In this document: positions 1 through 7,035 of the stretch, in pieces
Numbering within the stretch: the stretch's first letter is position 1
Layout of the letters: each line of letters starts with the position of its first letter
NCBI GenBank assembly: GCA_026387845.1
Contig: JAPLKX010000101.1
Location: forward strand, 1-18,224
Source: Candidatus Hydrogenedentota bacterium
GTDB lineage: Bacteria; Hydrogenedentota; Hydrogenedentia; Hydrogenedentales; SLHB01
Direction of reading: 5' to 3'
DNA length: 18,224 bases
Notes under the pieces: model-generated
Databases searched by the model: none
The model's input: the letters and a program-made list of their open reading frames with translations, nothing else
Told to the model about the DNA's origin: nothing
Program-made: the position numbers and the translations under genes

Positions 1-1480
1 GGATGTCCTGCGCGGCAAGGTACTGGGTAAGGCGTTGGTCGAGGCGGTCATACGTGCCGGTGACGCGCAGTTCGTCGAGGAGGATTTTGACGTAGAGCGG
101 ATTGGCGGCGGCGGGCGCGGCCGCGAGGCAGTCGCGCCGGGGCTCGTCGAGTTTTTTCCCGAAGCGGGCGAGGTAATCCACGATCATCCGTCGGCGTTCA
201 TCCACGGTGAGCGGTTCGACGCGAAGCGAGGCCCACCCGCGCTGGGTCACGGCATCGAGCGTGTCGCCCGGCAGGGTGGACACGATCAGCCGCAGCGGCC
301 CGGAGAACGGATGTGACGGCAGCCAGGCGAGCAGCCGGGCGTTCTCGGCATCCTGGAGTTGGTTGAGCGCGTCCAGCACGAGGATGCAGCGCACGCCGTC
401 ACGCTCGGCCTTGATGCGCGCCTTGGCAAGCCAAACGGGGAAGGTCTTGAGGAGGTCGTCGTGGGAGGTTGGGAGTTCCTCGGGGTCGCCGGTCCAGCGT
501 TTGATTTCCGCGATGAGGCGGGACATCAGCCGCCCGTGGTCGGCGCTGTCGGGGGTGCCGCCGATGTAGTGCTGAACGATGAAGTCCTGGGGATGCTCGA
601 TGCGCCAACGGGCGAGCCAGTTGGCGAGCAGTGCGGACTTGCCGCCGCCGGAGTCGCCCAAGAGAACGAGGGGGCCGCCATCGCCGCAGGCGTGGCGGTC
701 GAGCGCCTGGAAATAGCAGATCCGGCCGATGTAGGTGCGGCGGCGGATCTCGGCAAAGGCTTCGTGGTCGCGCGCCTCGCGGGTGAGGGGATCGGGAACG
801 CTCTCGATGGTGAATTGGGCGCCTATGGCGGTTTGGAGGTCTTCGAGGACGAGCGCAGCCAGTTGGGGCGGGTTGGGATAGTCTTCGCGGAGCGGAATAG
901 CCTTTGCGGCGCAGGTCGCGCGGATGAGCGTCTTGAGCGCGGCCTGTTTGTCTGCGGCAGCGGTGTTCTCGGATAGGCAATCCGCGCCGCGGCGTTGGGC
1001 ATAGGCAGGATCGCGGAAATAGAAGAATGCGCGCTCGGCCATCTCGGGGTTGTTGAGTACCCCGTGCAATATCTCCAGTTCCGTGACGCTCTTGCCCTTG
1101 AGGTCCTTGAGCCATGGCTGCTCTTCTTCGAGGTCCGCGGTGAAGGCGTCGTCGCCCGGAACCCAGCCGTAACGCTCGCCCAGCAGGCCGATGAAAAACG
1201 GGCGGCAGGCGCGGATTTCGTCCAGGCAAAGTTTGAGAGTCTCCTTTCGCGTGCTTTGCTCCTCGGGTACGCCCCAGCGCAGGTCGACCTCGACCAGTTC
1301 CACCTGACGCTCGTGGCAGAAACGGCGCAGTTCCGGCCATGCATGGGTCATAAGTGCGTCACGCTCTTCGACCATGTCGCGAAAGGTGGAGGAGACAAAG
1401 ACGCGGATGCGGCGGTTGAAAGAGGAAGGAGCAGGGGAAGCGTCCCCTGTTGTCATACGAGACTTATCCCGGAATTGCAT
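1..1480 (-). CDS. DUF4062-domain STAND/NACHT-type ATPase, C-terminus outside the window
   Basis: This reading frame is open from the ATG at 1480 to the left edge (493 codons visible), so the gene is partial at its 3' end. Residues 24-110 form a DUF4062 domain: RIRVFVSSTFRDMVEERD, then a VDLRWGVP segment and a GLLGERYGW segment, the pattern seen at the N-terminus of TEP1/NPHP3-like proteins and bacterial STAND proteins. A Walker A loop GDSGGGKSA follows at about 275-283 (Lys281), and a Walker B strand ILVLDALNQL places Asp370. A winged-helix and a TPR or WD40 sensor would be expected beyond the edge, but this is not visible. An in-frame TAG lies just upstream of the ATG, so the start cannot be much earlier; a second ATG at 1456 is possible. 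GGGGA precedes ATG 1480. The family includes proposed biological-conflict ATPases; a defence role here is inference. Confidence 0.88.
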   Translation of the reverse strand, partial: MQFRDKSRMTTGDASPAPSSFNRRIRVFVSSTFRDMVEERDALMTHAWPELRRFCHERQVELVEVDLRWGVPEEQSTRKETLKLCLDEIRACRPFFIGLLGERYGWVPGDDAFTADLEEEQPWLKDLKGKSVTELEILHGVLNNPEMAERAFFYFRDPAYAQRRGADCLSENTAAADKQAALKTLIRATCAAKAIPLREDYPNPPQLAALVLEDLQTAIGAQFTIESVPDPLTREARDHEAFAEIRRRTYIGRICYFQALDRHACGDGGPLVLLGDSGGGKSALLANWLARWRIEHPQDFIVQHYIGGTPDSADHGRLMSRLIAEIKRWTGDPEELPTSHDDLLKTFPVWLAKARIKAERDGVRCILVLDALNQLQDAENARLLAWLPSHPFSGPLRLIVSTLPGDTLDAVTQRGWASLRVEPLTVDERRRMIVDYLARFGKKLDEPRRDCLAAAPAAANPLYVKILLDELRVTGTYDRLDQRLTQYLAAQDI

Positions 1481-1483
1481 CGC

Positions 1484-1506
1484 GTCCCCTTTCGGGGTCT
1501 ATTTTA
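1484..1506 (-). promoter_or_regulatory. -10-like box and CCCC-GAAA-GGGG hairpin before the DUF4062 gene
   Basis: On the minus strand a TAAAAT box (1506-1501) is followed by CCCCGAAAGGGG (1497-1486), a perfect 4-bp stem closed by a GAAA (GNRA) loop. Its 3' arm is the only Shine-Dalgarno-like G run, 5 nt before the ATG at 1480. If the transcript starts upstream of the hairpin, the ribosome site would be paired. If TAAAAT is the true -10, transcription would start inside the hairpin and the stem would not form. No convincing -35 was found. Confidence 0.3.
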
Positions 1507-1562
1507 CCCCAAGACCCGGAACTCGAAATATAGGTTAAGACAATGCATGCCCGGGACTCAAT

Positions 1563-1694
1563 GACGGCTGTTTTGGGGAACAGCTATGATCGATAGTCAC
1601 ACCGCTGCGATCTGAACATCTGCAGGCTCTGTGCGGCCACCCCAGCCTCTCTCGTTGACACGGCGCGGGTTGGAAACCGCGGCCAACAGCCGTC
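1563..1694. repeat. 10-bp inverted repeat pair flanking the 1481-1696 intergenic segment
   Basis: GACGGCTGTT at 1563-1572 is matched by its exact reverse complement AACAGCCGTC at 1685-1694, 112 bp apart, in the gap between the two minus-strand genes. It could be the ends of a small non-autonomous element or chance; no target-site duplication is visible. Confidence 0.3.
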
Positions 1695-1696
1695 GC

Positions 1697-3220
1697 TTAC
1701 CTTTTTGCGAGGAGTTTGAGGCATTGTTGGAGTGTGTCGGGGTTGGCGGGGGCGACTGTGAGGGCTTTGGCGAGTTGTTCGAGGTCGGATTGGGAGAGGT
1801 TTTCGGCGGCGAGTGCAGTGCGGCGGCGTGGGTCGGTTCTGTAGGCATAGATGATTTCGGCGGCGAATAGGGGTCGAGCGAGTTCGCGTTTGGGTTTGCC
1901 TTTGCGTATTTGGTCGATGGCCTTCTTGAGACGTTCGGGTGATGCGACGGCATCGGGGCGGGATTCCTGGGCGATGTCGTGGGCAACATTCACGGCGGCG
2001 GGGGTTTCGAGCTGGGGCAGAAGCCACCGGGCAAGTTCTTCTTCGAGAACGCCTTGGAGGAGAAGTTCGGGCGGGGGTATTGGGCCGCCGCTGTTGAGTA
2101 GGCGGAGGATTCTGCGGGATTGGGCGGAGAACGAGTCGAACCCTGGGATCTGCTGGTCGAGCGTCTTGCCGACGGGGTCGGGCAGGGAGATGGTGAGGGT
2201 GACTTCGGTCTCTTCTACGGAGGCTTCGAAGGAGCCGCCGTGGATGTCGACCACAGTTCTGCGCAGGGACGCCATATAGGCGGGGTGGGCGGGTACGGTC
2301 TGGACGCCGGTGATGGTGGCAACGAACATGACGGCGCGGCGCAGCGGATCGTAATCGAACAGGATTGAGACGGCGGCGCCGGGGCTGTCGGCGTCCACGG
2401 CGTAGGCGAGGATGTGTTTGAAGAGGCCGCGCATCGGGTCGCGGCGGACGGGTATCGGCGGCAGGTCTGATGCGAACATCGGCTCGAAGACGACGCCGCG
2501 AGACTCGAAGGCAGGCCGGTTTTCGCGGGCGACGTCGAGCACGAGCGCTTTGAGATCGGCGAGTTCAGGTGGGGCGGCGCCGTCGATGAGGGCGAGGGCG
2601 TCGTCGAGATGTGTCCGTGCGGAGTCCGGGCTTTTTTCGCAGGCGCTTGCGGCTTTGGGGACGACGTCGCGCAAGGGTTCGGGCACGGTATTGGATTCGG
2701 GCAACGGGCGGACGCCGGTGAGGCGTAGCAGCAGGCCGTTGGGCGCTTTGTCGATCCGGCCGCCGCGAGTGGCGAGCGTCCAGCGGGCCTGGAGTTCGTC
2801 GAAGGCGAGGGTCATGCCGTCGCCCAATGAGAATAGGGCCGGAAACGTACCGAAACCGTCAAAGGCCAGGGCTACGCAGGGAACGCCTTCTTTCTCGATT
2901 CTGTCGGGCTGCTGGAAGACGTCCACGAGTAGAGTCGAGCCTTGCTCGAGCTGTGCCGAGTCCATCAGAAGCACGACGATAGCGACGATTTGCGCCGTGT
3001 CGCCGATGGCGTCGGCGAGCGGCTCGACGTGGAGGACGTGCGTACCGGCAGGAAGAGCTCGGCGGAGGGTTGGGCCGGGGTTGTACTGGACGTAGCTGGG
3101 CGGGCGGTAGAGTTCGAGGAACCGGGCCGCGGCGTGGAGGAGCTGGCGGGACAGGGGCTGGCCGAGCGTCTCTTGGGCCAGGGACAGCGCCAACTCCAGC
3201 TTGTCAAGGGTGGTCAGCAT
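1697..3220 (-). CDS. protein with two degenerate histidine-kinase-type ATPase folds
   Basis: A 507-residue protein with no signal peptide or membrane segment, so probably cytoplasmic. I do not recognise a named family. Residues about 60-168 and 205-347 each follow the course of a HATPase_c domain. In the first, IVAIVVLLMDSA sits where an N-box helix would be, FDGFGTFP (Asp121, Gly122, Gly124) resembles a D-x-G-x-G box, and ATRGGRI precedes the last strands. In the second, LFKHILAYAVDA replaces the N-box (the usual Asn is Tyr273), the DxGxG box is missing, and VDIHGGSFEA with TLTISLP matches the end of the fold. No phospho-acceptor His helix was seen. The ATG at 3220 is preferred because an upstream extension to 3418 would translate intergenic tandem repeats. 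It lies on the same strand as the DUF4062 gene, 216 bp before it. It is probably a pseudokinase or scaffold; the fold assignment is inference. Confidence 0.75.
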   Translation of the reverse strand: MLTTLDKLELALSLAQETLGQPLSRQLLHAAARFLELYRPPSYVQYNPGPTLRRALPAGTHVLHVEPLADAIGDTAQIVAIVVLLMDSAQLEQGSTLLVDVFQQPDRIEKEGVPCVALAFDGFGTFPALFSLGDGMTLAFDELQARWTLATRGGRIDKAPNGLLLRLTGVRPLPESNTVPEPLRDVVPKAASACEKSPDSARTHLDDALALIDGAAPPELADLKALVLDVARENRPAFESRGVVFEPMFASDLPPIPVRRDPMRGLFKHILAYAVDADSPGAAVSILFDYDPLRRAVMFVATITGVQTVPAHPAYMASLRRTVVDIHGGSFEASVEETEVTLTISLPDPVGKTLDQQIPGFDSFSAQSRRILRLLNSGGPIPPPELLLQGVLEEELARWLLPQLETPAAVNVAHDIAQESRPDAVASPERLKKAIDQIRKGKPKRELARPLFAAEIIYAYRTDPRRRTALAAENLSQSDLEQLAKALTVAPANPDTLQQCLKLLAKR

Positions 3221-3227
3221 AATGGGG

Positions 3228-3233
3228 ATTATA
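3228..3233 (-). promoter_or_regulatory. perfect TATAAT box 7 nt before the start codon (possible leaderless start)
   Basis: On the minus strand TATAAT (3233-3228) is followed by CCCCATT and then the ATG at 3220. Transcription from this box would begin at or next to the start codon, and no Shine-Dalgarno sequence precedes the ATG. No good -35 is visible, because the upstream DNA is GCGGATT repeat. Confidence 0.4.
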
Positions 3234-3234
3234 C

Positions 3235-3268
3235 ATTGCGGATTTACCAATTGCGGATTGCGGATTGA
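3235..3268. repeat. GCGGATT short tandem repeat
   Basis: ATTGCGG occurs at 3235-3241, and ATTGCGGATTGCGGATTGA at 3250-3268. It is a low-complexity intergenic repeat between the divergent gene at 3220 and the plus-strand genes. Confidence 0.6.
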
Positions 3269-3308
3269 AAGAGAGTGTTGACAGTGAAGGTGAACGGGTT
3301 GTGGAAGT

Positions 3309-3349
3309 GGGACCTTTGGGACCATTGGGACGATTGGGACGATTGGGAC
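3309..3349. repeat. 9-bp tandem repeat, unit GGGACNNTT, about 4.5 copies
   Basis: The units are GGGACCTTT (3309), GGGACCATT (3318), GGGACGATT (3327), GGGACGATT (3336) and a partial GGGAC (3345). Read on the minus strand it would give a Val-Pro-Ile repeat, which explains a spurious N-terminal extension of the gene that starts at 3220. Two more copies of the same unit family lie at 16434-16454. Confidence 0.8.
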
Positions 3350-3469
3350 TGGGGAAATGATGAATGATGAGTGAGATGACTGCACTGGGACTGTGGTCGA
3401 GGGGGAGATGGATCCCACCGCGTGCAGCTAGGCGTGCTGGACGGCGCGGGCGAGACGTCCGCGCGTACT

Positions 3470-3499
3470 TTGACTGTTTTCGTTGCTATCGACTATACT
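3470..3499 (+). promoter_or_regulatory. sigma70-like promoter for the M50 protease gene
   Basis: TTGACT (3470-3475) and TATACT (3494-3499) are separated by 18 bp. Transcription would start near 3506, about 23 nt before the TTG start codon, and the ribosome site AGAGGAG lies in between at 3513-3519. This is one of the clearest promoters in the window. Confidence 0.65.
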
Positions 3500-3528
3500 T
3501 TGTTGATCAGTTAGAGGAGCGTTTTTTA

Positions 3529-4203
3529 TTGAGCAGTCAAGAACTTACGTGGGCCGCGATGAGTTATGTGTGCCTGCTGCTTTCGCTGAGTTTTCACGAG
3601 GCGGCGCACTCGGTGACGGCGGACAAGTGCGGCGACCCGACGGGCCGTCTGATGGGTCGGTCGAGCCTGAACCCGATGGCGCACATTGATCCGATTGGCA
3701 CGGTGATCCTGCCGCTCGTGATGATATTCTCGGGTATACCGTATTTGTTCGGGTGGGCAAAACCGGTGCCGTTCAACCCGCGCAACCTTCACAACATCCG
3801 CCGGGACCCTGCCCTGATCGGTTTGGCGGGCCCGCTGTCGAACCTGGCGTTGGTGCTGCTTTGCGCGGCGCTTTTGCGCATTATCGTGGGGGTGCTGCAC
3901 ATCCAGTTGCCGGCGGATGGCAACATCGGCACTACGATGCGTCAGTATCCGCTGTTCGGCCTGGCGTTTATGATGGTGATAGTGAACACGGCGCTGATGC
4001 TGTTTAACCTGATCCCAATCCCGCCGCTCGACGGGGGTCATCTGCTTCACGGGTTGCTGCCGAGCCGCGGCCAGGAAATGCTGGACCGGATCGGCCCGTT
4101 CGGCATCCTGATAGCGGTGATGATATCGAAGCCGCTGCTGTCGTACCCGTTCGTGTTCCTGCAGGCGCTGGTACTTTATCTTGCGTTTGTGGGCCAATCG
4201 TGA
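3529..4203 (+). CDS. M50 site-2-type intramembrane metalloprotease (YwhC-like)
   Basis: A 224-residue polytopic membrane protein of about the usual length for the small YwhC-type M50 family. The zinc motif HEAAH is at residues 23-27 inside the first hydrophobic segment. GRSSLNPMAHIDPIGT and FGWAKPVPFNP follow, then AGPLSNLALVLL, and FNLIPIPPLDGG supplies the third ligand Asp168. There is no PDZ domain, unlike RseP. The TTG at 3529 is chosen because AGAGGAG lies 9 nt upstream and the protein then starts directly before the first helix; an ATG at 3364 would add 55 arginine-rich residues and lies upstream of the promoter. The family cleaves transmembrane segments of membrane proteins; the substrate is unknown. 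valS follows on the same strand after 121 bp. Confidence 0.9.
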   Translation: MSSQELTWAAMSYVCLLLSLSFHEAAHSVTADKCGDPTGRLMGRSSLNPMAHIDPIGTVILPLVMIFSGIPYLFGWAKPVPFNPRNLHNIRRDPALIGLAGPLSNLALVLLCAALLRIIVGVLHIQLPADGNIGTTMRQYPLFGLAFMMVIVNTALMLFNLIPIPPLDGGHLLHGLLPSRGQEMLDRIGPFGILIAVMISKPLLSYPFVFLQALVLYLAFVGQS

Positions 4204-4232
4204 CGTGGGGCGCAACCCTGAGATAGATCCGG

Positions 4233-4272
4233 CGAATCAGGGGATGATTCGATCCCTTATCATTGATATAAT
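4233..4272 (+). promoter_or_regulatory. hairpin and TATAAT box between the M50 gene and valS
   Basis: CGAATCA (4233-4239) and TGATTCG (4245-4251) form a perfect 7-bp stem with a 5-nt loop, without a T run, so it is a weak terminator candidate. A perfect TATAAT follows at 4267-4272, about 50 nt before the valS start, without a clear -35. valS may therefore have its own promoter. Confidence 0.4.
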
Positions 4273-4324
4273 TACCTTTTATTCCGGGGACGTGAATCGA
4301 TTTGTTCAATCAGGAGTTGTTTAG

Positions 4325-6916
4325 ATGGAATTGCCGCAGAAGTATAGTCCCGAAGAGATAGAGGCGAGGTGGATCCCGTATTGGAAGGAGAAGAAGGTCT
4401 ACGCTTACGACCCGTCGCGGAGTCGCGATGAGACGTTCGCGGTGGACACGCCGCCGCCGACGGTGAGCGGGTCGCTTCATCCGGGTCACGTGTTCAGCTA
4501 TTCGCACCAGGACTTCATCGTTCGGTATCAGCGGATGCGGGGCAAGAACATCTTCTTCCCGATCGGCTGGGACGACAACGGGTTGCCCACGGAGCGGCGC
4601 GTCCAGAACCTGTACAACGTTCGGTGCGAGGCGCACCTGCATTATGACCCGGATTTCAAGGCGGAGCGCGGGCGGAAGGGCGAGCCGAAAAGTATCAGCC
4701 GGTTGAATTTCATTGAGCTTTGCGAAGTCGCCACCAAGGAAGACGAAGAGGCGTTTCGCCACCTGTGGACGCGGATGGGGCTGTCGTACGACTGGGATCA
4801 GGAGTATGCGACCATCAACAAGCGGTGCAGGACAATCAGCCAATACAGTTTTCTCGAACTGCTGAAGAAGGGGGAGGTTTACCAGGCGGAACAGCCGGTG
4901 ATGTGGGATGTGGATTTCCAGACGGCGATCGCGCAGGCGGAAATCGCGGACCGCGAGCTGGCGAGCGCGTTTCATTACCTGCGGTTCGGCATCGAGGGGA
5001 CGGACCGGTTCGTGGTGATCGCGACGACCCGGCCGGAACTTCTGGGCGCGTGCGTGGCAGTGTTGGCGCATCCCGACGATGACCGGTATAAGCCGCTGTT
5101 TGGGAAGCGGGCGGTGACGCCGCTGTTCCGGGCGCCGGTCCCGATCATGCCGGACCCGCTGGCGGACCCGGAGAAGGGCACGGGCATCGTGATGGTGTGC
5201 ACATTCGGCGACCAGACGGACGTCGAGTGGTGGCAGAAGTTCAACCTGCCGACGCGCCAGATCGTTGCGCGGGACGGGCGGCTGCTGCCGGTGACGTTCG
5301 GCGCGCCGGGCTGGGATACACTCGATGCGGAGGGCGCCAACGCGGCCTATGGGCGGCTCGCGGGGCTGACGGTGAAGAAGGCGCAGAAAGTCACGATGGA
5401 ACTTGCGGAGGCGGCGGGCGGCGTGATCGACCGGCCCAGCGAGCCGATCACACATGCGGTGAAATTCTTCGAGAAGGGCGACAGGCCGCTCGAACTGATC
5501 CCGACGCGGCAGTGGTACACGAGGATTTTGGACAAGAAGGAGCAGCTTGTCGAGCAGGGCCGGAAAATTCAGTGGCACCCGGATTTTATGGGGACGCGGT
5601 ACGAGCATTGGGTGCTGGGTTTGAACCAGGACTGGTGCCTGAGCCGGCAGCGGTATTTCGGGGTGCCGATCCCGGTGTGGTACAAGCTGGACGCGGGCGG
5701 CCAGCCGCTGTACGAGGAGTGGATCCTGCCGTCGGTCGCGCAACTGCCGGTTGATCCGCTCAACGACGCGCCACAGGGCTACAGCGAGGATCAACGAGAC
5801 AAGCCGGGCGGGTTCACGGGCGATTTGGACGTGCTGGATACGTGGGCGACGAGTTCGCTGACGCCGGAGATCGCAACGGGCTGGTTCCTCGATCCGGAAC
5901 GGCACGATAAGCTTTTCCCGATGGACGTCCGCCCGCAAAGCCATGAGATCATCCGGACGTGGGCGTTTTACACGATCGTGAAGGCGTGGATGCACACGGG
6001 CGAGATCCCGTGGAAAAACGTGCTGATCAGCGGGTGGGTGCTCGACCCGGACCGGAAGAAAATGTCGAAGAGCCACGGAAACGTGGTGACGCCGGAGCCG
6101 CTGGTGGACCAGTTTGGATCGGACAGCGTGCGGTATTGGGCGGCGCGGGCGCGGCTCGGTGTGGACACGGCGTACGATGAGCAGGTGTTCAAAGTGGGCA
6201 AGCGGCTCTGCACGAAGCTGTTCAACGCGAGCAAGTTCGCCATCGGCCAGTTCTCGAACATTGACGCCGCGCTGCTTGGGCCGGAAAAAATTACCGTCGA
6301 GACGGACCGGGCGGTGGTTGCGGAGTTACGGCCGCTGATCGAGCGGGCTACGGGGGCGCTGGATGAGTTTGATTACGCGCAGGCGCTGATGTTGGTCGAG
6401 GATTTTTTCTGGGCGACGTTCTGCGACAACTACCTCGAACTCGCCAAGCCGCGAACGTACGAAGAGGGAATCACGGAAGGGCGCATCTCAGCGGCATCGG
6501 CGCTGCGGCTGATCCACCGGGCGGTGGTGCGTCTGTTTGCGCCGTTCCTGCCGTACCTGACGGAAGAGATCTGGCATTGGTGCTACAGCGGCGACGGGGA
6601 TATGCACGAGTCGGTGCATCGGAGCCCGTGGCCGACGGTGGCGGAGCTGGCGGCGGTGCCCGCGCCGAAGAACAGCCTGACGTACCAGGCGACGGTGGCG
6701 GTTCTGGATGCCGTGCGGAAGGCCAAGGCGGAAGCCAGCCTCAGCATGAAGGCGCCGGTCAAGCAGGTGACGGTGACGGGGAAGGCGGAGGCGCTGGAAG
6801 CCGTCCAGGCGACGGCGGGCGACGTGAGCCAGATGCTGCAGATCGAGGAGATGATCGTGGTGGAGGGCAGCCTCGAGCCGGGGCTGGTGAATGTCGTGAC
6901 GCGGATTGGCGAGTGA
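4325..6916 (+). CDS. valS: valine--tRNA ligase, type 2 (archaeal/actinobacterial-like)
   Basis: This class I synthetase charges tRNA-Val in the cytoplasm. The 863-residue protein has the nucleotide-binding motif DTPPPTVSGSLHPGH, with the HIGH signature present as HPGH at 52-55. GWDDNGLPTERRVQN is diagnostic of the type 2 subfamily. The CP1 editing domain covers roughly 170-345 and includes TTRPELLGA and CTFGDQTDVEWW. The second signature KMSKS is at 579-583, and a helical anticodon-binding domain follows. The long C-terminal coiled-coil arm typical of type 1 bacterial ValRS is not apparent. AGGAG at 4312-4316 is spaced 8 nt from the ATG. The frame is intact and strongly GC-rich. The gene on its 3' side is convergent. 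Confidence 0.97.
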   Translation: MELPQKYSPEEIEARWIPYWKEKKVYAYDPSRSRDETFAVDTPPPTVSGSLHPGHVFSYSHQDFIVRYQRMRGKNIFFPIGWDDNGLPTERRVQNLYNVRCEAHLHYDPDFKAERGRKGEPKSISRLNFIELCEVATKEDEEAFRHLWTRMGLSYDWDQEYATINKRCRTISQYSFLELLKKGEVYQAEQPVMWDVDFQTAIAQAEIADRELASAFHYLRFGIEGTDRFVVIATTRPELLGACVAVLAHPDDDRYKPLFGKRAVTPLFRAPVPIMPDPLADPEKGTGIVMVCTFGDQTDVEWWQKFNLPTRQIVARDGRLLPVTFGAPGWDTLDAEGANAAYGRLAGLTVKKAQKVTMELAEAAGGVIDRPSEPITHAVKFFEKGDRPLELIPTRQWYTRILDKKEQLVEQGRKIQWHPDFMGTRYEHWVLGLNQDWCLSRQRYFGVPIPVWYKLDAGGQPLYEEWILPSVAQLPVDPLNDAPQGYSEDQRDKPGGFTGDLDVLDTWATSSLTPEIATGWFLDPERHDKLFPMDVRPQSHEIIRTWAFYTIVKAWMHTGEIPWKNVLISGWVLDPDRKKMSKSHGNVVTPEPLVDQFGSDSVRYWAARARLGVDTAYDEQVFKVGKRLCTKLFNASKFAIGQFSNIDAALLGPEKITVETDRAVVAELRPLIERATGALDEFDYAQALMLVEDFFWATFCDNYLELAKPRTYEEGITEGRISAASALRLIHRAVVRLFAPFLPYLTEEIWHWCYSGDGDMHESVHRSPWPTVAELAAVPAPKNSLTYQATVAVLDAVRKAKAEASLSMKAPVKQVTVTGKAEALEAVQATAGDVSQMLQIEEMIVVEGSLEPGLVNVVTRIGE

Positions 6917-7035
6917 GGATGTTTTCTTTGTGAAAGGCGACCGGCGCGTGAGTTGCCCTGCAATCGGATTATCCGTGGCAATTTCATCCGCGTGGGATAG
7001 TGGACAAAGGGGTGGTCCGGCAGTAGAAGTCAGGG

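Noticed and set aside
399..1344. Minus-strand frames of 313 and 173 codons in other phases over the DUF4062 gene
   Set aside because: Arg/Pro/Ser-rich translations without domains; the third frame carries DUF4062 and both Walker motifs.
359..1564. Plus-strand frames of 205 and 189 codons
   Set aside because: Shadows of the minus-strand ATPase gene; no motif and no ribosome site that fits.
3235..3349. CRISPR array
   Set aside because: Repeats are 7-9 bp and directly tandem, with no spacers and no cas genes nearby.
3221..3418. 66-residue N-terminal extension of the degenerate-kinase protein
   Set aside because: It translates the GGGACNNTT and GCGGATT repeats and contains the TATAAT box, so it is intergenic.
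3364..3528. ATG-initiated longer form of the M50 protease
   Set aside because: It starts upstream of the promoter at 3470-3499 and lacks similarity; the TTG at 3529 has a strong ribosome site.
3529..4203. M50 protease as the RseP partner of the sigma cluster
   Set aside because: It lacks the PDZ domain of RseP, is 7 kb away with its own promoter, and fits the YwhC-like group; a link is possible but unsupported.
4310..6076. 588-codon minus-strand open frame opposite valS
   Set aside because: Composition is Arg/Pro/His-rich with no motif; it is the antisense shadow of a GC-rich, clearly genuine valS.
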